Positions 51,121 to 64,000 of a DNA stretch of 64,000 nucleotides are shown in pieces. Under the pieces are notes generated by a model. That model saw nothing but the letters and a program-made list of their open reading frames with translations, made no database searches and was not told where the DNA came from. The stretch lies in NCBI RefSeq assembly GCF_022374935.2, contig NZ_CP092430.2, forward strand, positions 1,426,001-1,490,000, given 5' to 3'. The stretch's first letter is position 1, and each line of letters begins with the position of its first letter. This stretch comes from Mycolicibacter virginiensis (GTDB lineage: Bacteria > Actinomycetota > Actinomycetes > Mycobacteriales > Mycobacteriaceae). The position numbers and the translations under genes are program-made.

Positions 51121-51126
51121 TACACT
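51121..51126 (+). promoter_or_regulatory. murA -10 box, leaderless start
   Basis: TACACT (TANNNT) ends 7 bases before the murA GTG at 51134, which would place transcription start on or next to the start codon. No ribosome site precedes the GTG. Confidence 0.5.
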
Positions 51127-51133
51127 GACGCAA

Positions 51134-52387
51134 GTGGGTGAGCGTTTCGTGGTTACCGGAGGTAACCGATTGTCCGGTGAAGTCGCCGTCGGTGGCGCTA
51201 AGAACAGCGTCCTGAAGCTGATGGCGGCGGCCTTGTTGGCGGAAGGCACCAGCACCATCACCAACTGCCCGGACATTCTGGACGTGCCGCTGATGGCCGA
51301 GGTGCTGCGGGGCCTGGGTGCCAATGTCGAACTCGACGGCACGACGGTGCGCATCACCTCGCCCGACGAACCCAAGTACGACGCGGACTTCGCCGCGGTG
51401 CGGCAGTTCCGGGCTTCGGTCTGTGTGCTGGGCCCCCTGGTGGGGCGGTGTCTGAAGGCGAAGGTGGCACTACCGGGCGGTGACGCGATCGGCTCGCGCC
51501 CGCTCGACATGCATCAGGCCGGCCTGCGGCAGTTGGGCGCCACGTGCAATATCGAGCACGGTTGTGTGGTTGCGCACGCCGAGAAGCTGCGCGGCGCCGA
51601 GATCCAGTTGGAGTTCCCGTCGGTCGGCGCCACCGAGAACATTTTGATGGCCGCGGTCCTGGCCGAAGGGGTCACGACCATCCACAATGCGGCGCGTGAG
51701 CCCGATGTCGCTGATCTCTGCACGATGCTCAACCAGATGGGCGCGCAGATCGAGGGTGCGGGTTCTCCAACGCTGAAGATCACTGGGGTACCGCGTCTGC
51801 ATCCCACCGAGCACGAGGTGATCGGCGACCGGATCGTGGCAGCCACCTGGGCGATTGCCGCGGTGATGACCCGCGGCGACATCTCGGTCACCGGGGTGGA
51901 TCCGGCTCACCTGCAGCTTGTGCTGCACAAGTTGCACGATGCGGGGGCGACCGTCACCCAGTCCGACAACGGCTTCCGGGTGGTGCAATACGAGCGGCCC
52001 AAGGCTGTCAACGTCGCGACCTTGCCGTTTCCGGGATTCCCCACTGACCTGCAGCCGATGGCGATAGGCCTCGCGGCGATTGCCGATGGCACGTCGATGA
52101 TCACCGAGAACGTCTTCGAGGCCAGGTTCCGGTTCGTTGAGGAGATGATCCGCCTCGGGGCCGATGCGCGTACCGACGGCCACCATGCGGTGGTGCGTGG
52201 GCTGCCGCAGCTCTCGAGTGCACCCGTGTGGGCCTCCGACATCCGTGCCGGAGCCGGTCTGGTCCTTGCGGGCCTGGTCGCAGACGGTGAGACCGAGGTC
52301 CACGACGTCTACCACATCGATCGCGGCTACCCGCTGTTCGTGGAATATCTAGGCGATTTGGGCGCTGAGATAGAACGTGTAATATAG
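51134..52387 (+). CDS. murA: UDP-N-acetylglucosamine 1-carboxyvinyltransferase MurA
   Basis: 417 residues from GTG at 51134 ([10 protein letters not shown]). Upstream in-frame starts give no recognisable extension. It adds enolpyruvate to UDP-GlcNAc, the first committed step of peptidoglycan. [11 protein letters not shown] binds substrate (Lys23). The fosfomycin-reactive cysteine of most bacteria is replaced by Asp117 ([13 protein letters not shown]), as in M. tuberculosis, giving intrinsic fosfomycin resistance. PGFPTDLQ and [13 protein letters not shown] near the end are family motifs. It lies directly upstream of the rRNA operon. Confidence 0.95.
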   Translation: MGERFVVTGGNRLSGEVAVGGAKNSVLKLMAAALLAEGTSTITNCPDILDVPLMAEVLRGLGANVELDGTTVRITSPDEPKYDADFAAVRQFRASVCVLGPLVGRCLKAKVALPGGDAIGSRPLDMHQAGLRQLGATCNIEHGCVVAHAEKLRGAEIQLEFPSVGATENILMAAVLAEGVTTIHNAAREPDVADLCTMLNQMGAQIEGAGSPTLKITGVPRLHPTEHEVIGDRIVAATWAIAAVMTRGDISVTGVDPAHLQLVLHKLHDAGATVTQSDNGFRVVQYERPKAVNVATLPFPGFPTDLQPMAIGLAAIADGTSMITENVFEARFRFVEEMIRLGADARTDGHHAVVRGLPQLSSAPVWASDIRAGAGLVLAGLVADGETEVHDVYHIDRGYPLFVEYLGDLGAEIERVI

Positions 52388-52463
52388 GTCGAGCCGGAGG
52401 GACGCGGACCGCGGAACTACCGGCAGTCTGGAAGTCCTTCCGGAAGCCCCGAAAAACTGGGAG

Positions 52464-52492
52464 TTGACTCAACTCCGAAAAGCGAGTACAGT
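52464..52492 (+). promoter_or_regulatory. rRNA operon promoter
   Basis: TTGACT (52464-52469) and TACAGT (52487-52492) are separated by 17 bases, close to the SigA consensus. The -35 lies inside the inverted repeat GAGTTG-ACT-CAACTC (52461-52475). Predicted transcription start is near 52499. I saw no second equally good promoter, though one inside murA cannot be ruled out. Confidence 0.75.
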
Positions 52493-52499
52493 AGCGGGG

Positions 52500-52660
52500 T
52501 TGCCTGAAGCCGGGCGGCGTGTTGTTTGAGAACTCAATAGTGTGTTTGGTGGTTTTTGTTTGTTGTTGTTTTTGCCATGCCTTCGGCGCCCCGTGTTGGG
52601 GGTGTGGTGTTTTTTTGATGTCAGTTTTTGACTGATGTTTTGGGATTGTTTCCAAATGGT
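52500..52660 (+). promoter_or_regulatory. rRNA leader with antitermination (box A-like) element
   Basis: The sequence TTGTTTGAGAACTCAATAG (52522-52540) is the conserved actinobacterial leader element resembling box A of rrn antitermination. The following G/T-rich tract up to the 16S start probably forms the left strand of the pre-16S processing stem. TGTTGTTGT at 52561-52569 matches ACAACAACA at 54309-54317, but that short match is weak evidence. Confidence 0.55.
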
Positions 52661-57685
<5,025 letters not shown>

Positions 57686-57826
57686 CAAAGAAACAAACGT
57701 GTTGCCCGCAACCACACCACAAAACACTTAAAGACCCACACCCCACCACCAAACACAAACTTGGTGACCCGAGTGAACCACCCCCACACCAGGGGGCCGT
57801 TCACCACACAGGAAAAGAAAATAGAG
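57686..57826 (+). other. 23S-5S spacer with right strand of the pre-23S stem
   Basis: 141 bases, no gene. It contains the three blocks complementary to the left side of the 23S processing stem (57688-57697, 57707-57715, 57736-57752). Confidence 0.75.
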
Positions 57827-57941
57827 TTACGGCGGAAATAGCGACAGGGAAACGCCCGGTCCCATCCCGAACCCGGAAGCTAAGCCTGTCAGCGCCGATG
57901 ATACTGCCCACACGGGTGGAAAAGTAGGACACCGCCGAACA
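57827..57941 (+). rRNA. rrf: 5S ribosomal RNA
   Basis: 115 bases from TTACGGCGGAAATAGCGA to CACCGCCGAACA. Ends pair (ACGGCGG with CCGCCG), and loop segments CCCGAACCCGGAAGCTAAGC and GGGTGGAAAAGTAGGACACC are typical of mycobacterial 5S RNA. Confidence 0.97.
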
Positions 57942-57950
57942 CAACATAGT

Positions 57951-57983
57951 GAAACGCCCCCCGACTCGGTCGGGGGGCGTTTC
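57951..57983 (+). terminator. rRNA operon terminator
   Basis: GAAACGCCCCCCGAC (57951-57965) pairs perfectly with GTCGGGGGGCGTTTC (57969-57983), a 15-bp stem with a 3-base loop, nine bases after the 5S gene. There is only a short T-poor tail. Confidence 0.88.
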
Positions 57984-58222
57984 CATTTCCCCGACTAATA
58001 GTCACAGTGCTGCCCGTAAGACCTTGCACGCGGCCGGCGAGGGTACCGGCACGTTTCCGGGTGCAAGCGGCCCGATCGATCGGGCGCTACACCTGCGCGT
58101 ACGGGCAACGCGGCCGGCTCCTCGTCCGGACTAGCTCGTCCGGCGGTAGGCGGCCCGCAGGTATTGCGCGTTGCGCCTGAAAGCCCTACCGTTAAGTATT
58201 AACTCAGCTAACTAACAGGGGT
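57984..58222 (+). other. Intergenic region before the PE-PPE-domain gene
   Basis: 239 bases without a gene. The segment TTAAGTATTAACTCAGC near 58192-58208 is unusually A+T-rich and probably holds the -10 region of the following gene, whose ATG is preceded by CAGGGGT. Confidence 0.4.
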
Positions 58223-59401
58223 ATGTCGGTGCGCACTCATATTTGCTTTCCCGTTGTTGCAAGTCTTGCCGCCGCCAGCTTCCTTGCCGGCGCCCCCGTC
58301 GTATCGCCGGTAGCCAAGGCATCGGCGCCCGCGTTCTCGCTGACGGGCAATGGCACGTCGCTGGGGGGCGGAGATGCGCTGATCATGGGTGGTACGGGCA
58401 TTCCCCAACCGCCACAGGCCTATCTCGACGCGGTCAACACACTCTTCTTGGCTCCCCATGGCTTCACCGGCAACCTGGTATCGCAGTGGGGGCCGGAGAA
58501 CGTCAGTCCGACGTCGAGCGCGGTCGGCCTCCAGGAACTGCAGAACTCGATCGCTGAGCGGCTCAACGCCGGCACAGTGACTGCCGACAACCCGATCGTG
58601 GTGTTCGGTTACTCCCAGAGTGGGGGGATCGCGGCCAACCTGGTGAATTGGTTGGTCGAGAACGATGTGTCCAACGACCTTGTCCGGTTTGTGACGATCG
58701 GTTCCATGGCCGCCGCTCGAGTCGATCTCGATGCCTACCACACCGACGTCTACAACTACGAATACGACCCTGTCGGGGTCAAGCCGATTTACGACAACCC
58801 GCTGTCGCAGCTTAATTCCGCGCTCGGGTTCATCTACGGGCACTCGGTCTATCTGAGTGCGACCCCGGAGCAGATCGCGAACGCCATCGAACTGCCGGTC
58901 GCCGACCCGGACTCGCTGACCACGTTCCACATGATCCCGTCCGAGCTCCTGCCGCTGCTGGCGCCGCTGCAGTTGCTTCCGATCATCGGAATGCCGCTCT
59001 ACGAGTTGTTGGAGCCCGTCACCCGGATCCTGGTGAACCTCGGCTACGGCAGCATCGACCACGGCTGGCCGCCCGGGGACATCGACGAGTTGCCTGCCGG
59101 CGGTGGCCTGTTCCCGCCCAACATTGACTTCGGCGACCTCGTGACCGCGCTGGGCAAGGCAGCGTTCGACGGGATCAGCAACTCCATTTCCAGCTGGTTC
59201 GATCCGGCCACCTACACGCTCTACTCGCTGCAAGATCACCCGTCGTTGGCCGGAATCGTCAACGAGGGATACCTGGCGGGCTACCTCGACTCGCCGCACC
59301 CTTCGCTGGAGGAGGCGCTGACCGGGTTGTCCAACTTCTTGGCGGCGTTCACCGACACTACGCCGTATCCCATGCCCGATCCGGTCGATCTGGTTGGCTA
59401 A
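58223..59401 (+). CDS. Secreted PE-PPE-domain alpha/beta hydrolase (orphan, no PE or PPE head)
   Basis: 392 residues. A signal peptide (residues 1-33, hydrophobic FPVVASLAAASFLAGAPVV) replaces the PE or PPE head that usually carries this domain. The domain starts with LIMGGTGIPQPPQAYLDAVNTLF near residue 53. The nucleophile elbow is GYSQSGG (Ser near 133). FVTIGSMAAARVDLDAYHTDVYNYEYDPVG near 155 and DPDSLTTFHMIP near 230 supply likely Asp and His residues of the triad. Family members act as esterases, possibly on trehalose mycolates or other surface lipids. It lies just after the rRNA terminator. Confidence 0.82.
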   Translation: MSVRTHICFPVVASLAAASFLAGAPVVSPVAKASAPAFSLTGNGTSLGGGDALIMGGTGIPQPPQAYLDAVNTLFLAPHGFTGNLVSQWGPENVSPTSSAVGLQELQNSIAERLNAGTVTADNPIVVFGYSQSGGIAANLVNWLVENDVSNDLVRFVTIGSMAAARVDLDAYHTDVYNYEYDPVGVKPIYDNPLSQLNSALGFIYGHSVYLSATPEQIANAIELPVADPDSLTTFHMIPSELLPLLAPLQLLPIIGMPLYELLEPVTRILVNLGYGSIDHGWPPGDIDELPAGGGLFPPNIDFGDLVTALGKAAFDGISNSISSWFDPATYTLYSLQDHPSLAGIVNEGYLAGYLDSPHPSLEEALTGLSNFLAAFTDTTPYPMPDPVDLVG

Positions 59402-59458
59402 CAAATAGTCGCTCGCAGGGCGGAAGTGCGGGCGCGCCAGTCTGTTTCGAATTGACGA

Positions 59459-59950
59459 TCAGTCGAACAGGGTGGCGTGGCTGTGCTGCTGTTCGAGGCC
59501 CAACAGTGCCCGCTTGCGGTCGATACCGCCCCCGTAACCGGTCAGGCTGCCGTTGCTGCCAATGACGCGGTGGCACGGGACGATGATCGAGATCGGGTTG
59601 CGCCCGTTGGCCAACCCGACGGCGCGGGAGGCGGTGGGCGACCCGATCTGAGTGGCCAGCTGACCGTAGGAGCGGGTCTGTCCGTACGGGATGGTCAGCA
59701 GGGCGGCCCACACCCGGCGTTGGAAGTCGGTGCCGGCCATCTCATAGGTCAGGTCGAACTCGGTGAGGTCGCCGGCGAAGTATGCCGCGAGTTGCTCCAC
59801 CACATCCGGAAATGCGGCGTCGTCGCGTATCCAGCCCGTTCGGCTGGGGGCGTGCGAATGATCCAGCATCAACAGATGGCTGAGCTTGCCGTCATTGCCT
59901 GCCAGAGTGAGCGGCCCGATGGGGCTATCGATCATGCGTTGGGTGGTCAT
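59459..59950 (-). CDS. ogt: Methylated-DNA-protein-cysteine methyltransferase Ogt
   Basis: 163 residues from MTTQRMIDSPIGPL, with AAGGAG 6-7 bases before the ATG. The frame extends 19 codons further upstream, inside alkA, without a better start. It removes O6-methyl groups from guanine by suicide transfer to the Cys of IIVPCHRVIG. The Asn hinge and recognition helix (SYGQLATQIGSPTASRAVGLANGRNP) are present. The start overlaps the stop of the ada-alkA gene by 4 bases. Equivalent to Rv1316c. Confidence 0.94.
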   Translation of the reverse strand: MTTQRMIDSPIGPLTLAGNDGKLSHLLMLDHSHAPSRTGWIRDDAAFPDVVEQLAAYFAGDLTEFDLTYEMAGTDFQRRVWAALLTIPYGQTRSYGQLATQIGSPTASRAVGLANGRNPISIIVPCHRVIGSNGSLTGYGGGIDRKRALLGLEQQHSHATLFD

Positions 59951-61452
59951 GCAATCTCCTTCGATGCGGGGGGCCAGTCGTTCACGGCGTGGTCGAGGCT
60001 GGCCCAAAGATGCTGAGTGGCATAGGAGCGCCAGGGGCGCCAGCGAGCACTGTGCTGGATCAGGGTCTGCGGAGTATCGGGCAAGCCGTGCCGGCGGGCG
60101 GCGACCTGAACCCCGAGATCGGTGACGGGAAACGCATCGGGGTCGCCCAACCCGCGCATCGCGATCACCTCGGCGGTCCAGGCTCCGATACCCGGCAGCG
60201 CGATGAGATCGTGGCGGGCCTGTTCCCAGTCGCAGCCCGCACTCAGCCCCAGAGTGTCATCAGCCAGGCGGGAGATCAGCGTGAGCAGTGTTCGCCGGCG
60301 GGCTTGGGGAAGGGCGAGTTGCTCGGGATCGATGTCGGCGAGACGTTCCACCGACGGAAACACATGGGTGAGGTCGCCGTCGGGATCGTCGAGTTGTTGA
60401 CCGTGGGCAACCACCAGTCGATGTGTATGGGTGCGCGCCGCTTTGGTCGACACCTGCTGGCTAAGCACGGCCCGCACCGCGAGCTCGGCTTCGTCGACGG
60501 TCCGCGGAATGCGTTGCCCCGGGGCCTTGGCCACCAGGGGAGCCAGATCGGGGTCGGCCGCCAGCGCCTCGACGACGGCTTCTGGGTCAGCGTCGAGGTC
60601 AAGCAGTCGTCGGCAACGGGTGATCGCGGCGGTGAGATCACGGAAATCGTCGAGCACGAGTCGGCATCGGACGTGGTCCGGGGCCGGGCGCAGGCTGACG
60701 ATGCCGTTGCCGTGCGGCAGACGCAGAGTGCGCCGGTAGGCGCCGTCACGTACTTCCTCGCAACCGGGTACGGCGCACGCCGCCAGGTGCCCGAACACGC
60801 CCTCGAACGCGAACGGGGTGCGCACCGGCAGGCGCAGCGACAGGGCTCCAGGACCGAGGGCATCGTGGTCGGAGGGGGCTCGTGAGCGTGCGGCGGCGTT
60901 GCTGCGCAGCACCGTCGGCGTCGTGGCGCACACGGCGCGGACAGTGTCATTGAACTGCCGAATACTGGCGAAGCCGGCGGCGAAGGCGACATCACCCAAC
61001 GGCAGGTCGGTGGTCTCGATCAGGACGCGGGCGGTCTGCGTGCGCTGGGCGCGGGCCAGCGCCAGCGGGCCGGCGCCGACCTCGGCCTGCAGCAACCGCT
61101 GCAACTGGCGGGCCGAGTAGCCGAGGTGGCCGGCAAGCCCGCTCACGCCCTCCCTATCGACCGTGCCGTCGGCGATCAAGCGCATGGCCCGTCCCACGAT
61201 GTCGCCGCGGATGTTCCATTCCGGAGAACCCGGCGCAGCGTCTGGGCGGCAACGCTTGCAGGCCCGGAAGCCGGCTCGCTGCGCAGCGGCGGCGGTGGGG
61301 TAGAACTCCACATTCGGTGGTAGCGGCGTGCGCGCCGGGCAACTGGGCCGGCAGTAGATCCCTGTCGTGAGCACCGCGGTGATGAACCAGCCGTCGAAGC
61401 GGGCGTCCTTGGACTTCACGGCGCGATAGCAGCGGTCGAAGTCGTCATGCAC
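59947..61452 (-). CDS. alkA: Ada-AlkA fusion: methylphosphotriester sensor/AraC regulator plus 3-methyladenine DNA glycosylase
   Basis: 501 residues in three parts. Residues 1-75 form the Ada N-terminal zinc domain, with Cys34, Cys38, Cys65 and Cys68 (IYCRPSCPARTP, RACKRCRP); Cys38 accepts methyl from DNA phosphotriesters. Residues about 85-185 are an AraC-type helix-turn-helix (DRE... GHLGYSARQLQRLLQAE). Residues about 205-495 are AlkA glycosylase, with hairpin LPGIGAWTAEVIAMRG and catalytic Asp in FPVTDLGV. It senses alkylation and removes alkylated bases, with Ogt as partner. Equivalent to Rv1317c, the mycobacterial adaptive response. Confidence 0.93.
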   Translation of the reverse strand: MHDDFDRCYRAVKSKDARFDGWFITAVLTTGIYCRPSCPARTPLPPNVEFYPTAAAAQRAGFRACKRCRPDAAPGSPEWNIRGDIVGRAMRLIADGTVDREGVSGLAGHLGYSARQLQRLLQAEVGAGPLALARAQRTQTARVLIETTDLPLGDVAFAAGFASIRQFNDTVRAVCATTPTVLRSNAAARSRAPSDHDALGPGALSLRLPVRTPFAFEGVFGHLAACAVPGCEEVRDGAYRRTLRLPHGNGIVSLRPAPDHVRCRLVLDDFRDLTAAITRCRRLLDLDADPEAVVEALAADPDLAPLVAKAPGQRIPRTVDEAELAVRAVLSQQVSTKAARTHTHRLVVAHGQQLDDPDGDLTHVFPSVERLADIDPEQLALPQARRRTLLTLISRLADDTLGLSAGCDWEQARHDLIALPGIGAWTAEVIAMRGLGDPDAFPVTDLGVQVAARRHGLPDTPQTLIQHSARWRPWRSYATQHLWASLDHAVNDWPPASKEIA

Positions 61453-61546
61453 GTTTCAACGATGACACGCGCCGGCCGACGACACTAGCGGAAAAGCGAC
61501 ACGACAGTGCCGGGCCGTCGGCGCCGGTGCGGGCTAGCATCGGTGC

Positions 61547-62824
61547 GTGGCGGCACTGGTACAGCGGTACTTGGACGGGATTCTTGCCGAGCACGCCGGG
61601 GTAGGCCATGGTGCCCTGGCGAGCTACATTCCGGAATTGGCCGAGGTGGATCCGACGGGGTTCGGCCTGGCGTTGTCGTCCTCGGACGGCTACGTCTACG
61701 AGTCTGGCGATGCCGATGTGCAATTCACTATGCAGTCCATCTCCAAGCCGTTCACCTACGCGCTCGCCCTCGACCAGCTGGGTCAGACGGATGTCGACGC
61801 GCGGATCGGTGTGGAACCCTCCGGTGAGGGCTTCAACAAGATCAGCGTTGATCAGGTAACCAATGTGCCGAAGAATCCGATGATCAACGCCGGTGCGATC
61901 GTGGCGTGCTCGCTGATACCCGGGAAGACCAGTGAAGACCGGTTCGATCTTGTCCGGGACTTCTTCAGCGCCTGCGCCGGACGCAGCCTGGACTTCGACG
62001 AGGCGGTGTATCAGTCCGAGCGAGCGAGTGGCAGCCGCAATCGCGGGATCGCTTATCTGCTGGAGAGTTTCGGCGCCTTGGGTGCCGACCCCGACGATGC
62101 CCTGGACCTCTACATCCGCCAATGTTCGCTGAAGGTCACCAGCACCGACCTGGCCCGGATGGCCGCGACCCTGGCCCGCGGCGGCCTCAACCCCTTGACC
62201 GGGCGGCAGGTGACCGATGCCGCGGTGGTGCGGCGAACGCTGTCGGTCATGGTGACCTGCGGCATGTATGACGCCGCCGGTGCATGGGTCAGTGCGGTCG
62301 GGATGCCGGCCAAGAGCGGTGTGGCCGGTGGCATCGTGGCGGTGCTGCCCGGACAGCTCGGTATCGGCGTCTATTCACCGCGGATCGACGCCAAGGGCAA
62401 CAGCGTGCGCGGGATGCTGGTGTGCCGCAGCCTTTCCCAGCAGCTCGGGCTGCACTTCCTGACGGTGAGCAGCGAAGCCCATGCGGCGATTCGTGGGGTG
62501 TACACCCCACGCCCAGGCATTCGGGTCTACGAGGTGCACGGTGACCTGTTGTTCGCCGGCGCCGAACAGGTGGCCCGCACCGCGACCCGGGAATGTGGTG
62601 AGTTCGATACCGCGATCCTCGACGTCTCGCGGCTGCACACGATCAGCGAGCCGGCGCGCGGCCTGCTTGCGGGCCTCTCCGAGGAGTTGCGGGCGCTGGA
62701 CAAACAGGGGCTGCTCGTCGATCCCAACGGGTCGGTAACGCCTGACCCAGATGCCTATGCCGGGCTGGTGTTCGCCACGGTCGAGGATGCGCTGGCAGCG
62801 ACCGAGACGTGGGTGGGGGAGTAG
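61547..62824 (+). CDS. glsA: Glutaminase fused to a C-terminal STAS domain
   Basis: 425 residues with GTG start. Residues 1-305 are a serine-dependent glutaminase: catalytic Ser64/Lys67 in QSISKPF, NPMINAGAI near 105 and SVMVTCGMYDAAGAWV near 230. It releases ammonia and glutamate from glutamine. Residues about 320-425 resemble a STAS domain (GIRVYEVHGDLLFAGAEQV, then LDVSRLHTISEPARGLLAGLSEELRA), usually a nucleotide-sensing or partner-binding module. The fusion is found in several actinobacterial glutaminases. It converges on the cyclase gene. Confidence 0.9.
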   Translation: MAALVQRYLDGILAEHAGVGHGALASYIPELAEVDPTGFGLALSSSDGYVYESGDADVQFTMQSISKPFTYALALDQLGQTDVDARIGVEPSGEGFNKISVDQVTNVPKNPMINAGAIVACSLIPGKTSEDRFDLVRDFFSACAGRSLDFDEAVYQSERASGSRNRGIAYLLESFGALGADPDDALDLYIRQCSLKVTSTDLARMAATLARGGLNPLTGRQVTDAAVVRRTLSVMVTCGMYDAAGAWVSAVGMPAKSGVAGGIVAVLPGQLGIGVYSPRIDAKGNSVRGMLVCRSLSQQLGLHFLTVSSEAHAAIRGVYTPRPGIRVYEVHGDLLFAGAEQVARTATRECGEFDTAILDVSRLHTISEPARGLLAGLSEELRALDKQGLLVDPNGSVTPDPDAYAGLVFATVEDALAATETWVGE

Positions 62825-62831
62825 GGCCGCG

Positions 62832-64000
62832 TTACAACGGGCTGGCCAGCACCGTGGGCGCTTCGTAGCCGCGCAACACGATCGAGTCACCCACCACCCA
62901 ATGGGCCTGTTCGCTGATGCTGGCGGCGTACATGGTCTTGGCCGTGGTCAACAGTGGTACTGGATGGGTCTTTGCCAATTCGCACAGCCGGGCGGCCTCG
63001 TTGACCGGTTCTCCGATCACGGTGTACTCGAAACGCTCTTTGGCGCCGACGTTTCCGGCCACCACCTGCCCAGCCGCCACACCGATGCCCGCCCGGATCT
63101 CCGGCACCTCGTCGGCCAGCCGGTACAGGATGCCCCGGGCTGCGGCCAGCGCTTCGTCCTCGGGCTGGTCGAGATGGTTCGGCGCGCCGAAGATCGCCAG
63201 GGTGGCATCGCCCTCGAACTTGTTGATCAGCCCCTGATGGCGGTCGACCTCGTCGACGACGACGGCGAAGAACCGGTTCAGCAGGGTGACGACCTCGGTC
63301 GCGGGCTTGGCGGTCACGATCTGCGTCGAGCCGACGATATCGACGAAAATGATTGCGACATGGCGCTCTTCGCCGCCGAGTTGTATCTGCTCGCGTTCCG
63401 CGGCGGCTGCCACTTCACGCCCGACGTGTCGGCCGAACAGGTCGCGTACACGTTCACGCTCGCGCAGCCCGTGCACCATCGCGTTGAAACCGCTCTGCAG
63501 TTCCCCGAGTTCGGTTCCGTCGAACACCACCAGGTCACCTTGTAGGTTGCCCTGCTCGACGCGTCTTAGAGCCGCACGCACGACGCGCACCGGCGTTGCG
63601 GTGAGCCAGGACAGGATCAGCATGAGAAGGAACCCGAAAACCAGCGTCGTCACCGAGGCGATCAGCACGGCGACGCCGAACTGTGTCAACGTCAGGTTCT
63701 TCAGCACCACCGCGAACAACGCGGTCAGGCCGATACCCAGAATGGGGACGCCGGAGGTGAGCAGCCAGACCATCATGGTCCGGCCCATGATGCCCGACAG
63801 GATTCGCCGCGGCGGCGGACCGGCGGCCAGCGCCTGTGCGGCCACCGGCCGCAAGGCGAATTCGGTGAACAGATAGCAGGCAGTGGCAACCAGGATGCCG
63901 CAGACGCTCATCGTGAAGCCGATGATCGGGATGAAGATCTTGTCGTAGAAGCCGTACAGCACGGTGAACAACACCGTCGCGACGCCCCACAGGGCCAGCA
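62832..64000 (-). CDS. Membrane class III adenylate cyclase with HAMP domain (5' end beyond window)
   Basis: At least 389 residues. The frame stays open to the right edge (LALWGVATVL precedes the internal GTG at 63974), so the start lies outside. Four membrane helices are seen (near residues 15-35, 70-90, 92-115 and the one before HAMP). A HAMP linker follows (TATPVRVVRAALRRVEQGNL), then the cyclase domain: metal Asp in IIFVDIVGSTQI, Lys and second Asp in INKFEGDATLAIFG, and the FEYTVIGEPVNEAARL transition-state region. It makes cAMP in response to an unknown signal. Matches the Rv1318c-Rv1320c cluster. Confidence 0.92.
   Translation of the reverse strand, partial: LALWGVATVLFTVLYGFYDKIFIPIIGFTMSVCGILVATACYLFTEFALRPVAAQALAAGPPPRRILSGIMGRTMMVWLLTSGVPILGIGLTALFAVVLKNLTLTQFGVAVLIASVTTLVFGFLLMLILSWLTATPVRVVRAALRRVEQGNLQGDLVVFDGTELGELQSGFNAMVHGLRERERVRDLFGRHVGREVAAAAEREQIQLGGEERHVAIIFVDIVGSTQIVTAKPATEVVTLLNRFFAVVVDEVDRHQGLINKFEGDATLAIFGAPNHLDQPEDEALAAARGILYRLADEVPEIRAGIGVAAGQVVAGNVGAKERFEYTVIGEPVNEAARLCELAKTHPVPLLTTAKTMYAASISEQAHWVVGDSIVLRGYEAPTVLASPL

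Overview
This window is a slow-evolving chromosomal segment of a mycobacterium. Codon use is strongly G+C-rich, and gene order follows Mycobacterium tuberculosis H37Rv (recalled from memory) from about Rv1276c to Rv1318c: sixA-like, sbcD/sbcC-like, oppBCDA, canA, cysDNC, Rrf2 regulator, argS-lysA-hom-thrC-thrB, rho-rpmE-prfA-prmC-tsaC-wecA, the atp operon, murA, the rRNA operon, ogt-alkA and an adenylate cyclase. The 16S rRNA has a helix 18 about two bases longer than I recall for M. tuberculosis and much longer than in rapid growers. That points to the M. terrae complex (genus Mycolicibacter).

Left part (1-11 kb). The end of an acyl-CoA-dehydrogenase-fold enzyme is followed by a 0.55 kb A+T-richer intergenic tract. 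Next come two exported proteins: a GjpA-like protein and a 911-residue glycine-rich PGRS protein with a signal peptide instead of a PE domain. After these lie a MarR regulator, a SixA-like phosphatase and an SbcD/SbcC-type nuclease-ATPase pair. An FAD monooxygenase is translationally coupled to the oligopeptide permease oppBCDA.

Middle (11-29 kb). Carbonic anhydrase ends in a 24-bp perfect hairpin. The sulfate-activation genes cysD-cysNC are followed by cysQ and an Rrf2 regulator, which looks like a sulfur-assimilation unit. A mixed accessory stretch holds a VOC protein, two F420-type LLM oxidoreductases, an exported DUF4185 protein and a VapBC toxin-antitoxin pair. It also holds a three-gene cassette: an EspC-like small protein, a WXG100-headed 464-residue protein and a membrane protein, with G+C falling towards the last gene. 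A tRNA-Arg(CCG) closes this part.

Right part (29-64 kb). Housekeeping genes follow: argS, lysA, threonine biosynthesis, rho, ribosomal protein L31, release factor 1 and its methyltransferase, tRNA threonylcarbamoylation, WecA (arabinogalactan linker), the complete F1Fo ATP synthase, a cobalamin adenosyltransferase and MurA. The rrs-rrl-rrf operon has a clear promoter, processing stem and terminator. After it come an orphan PE-PPE-domain hydrolase, the ogt/ada-alkA alkylation repair pair, a glutaminase-STAS fusion and a membrane adenylate cyclase that runs off the right edge.

I saw no insertion sequence, prophage, integrase or CRISPR array. Many genes overlap by 1 or 4 bases, implying long co-translated operons. 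Several starts (murA, vapB, the EspC-like gene, one LLM gene) look leaderless because a TANNNT -10 box sits 6-7 bases before the start codon.
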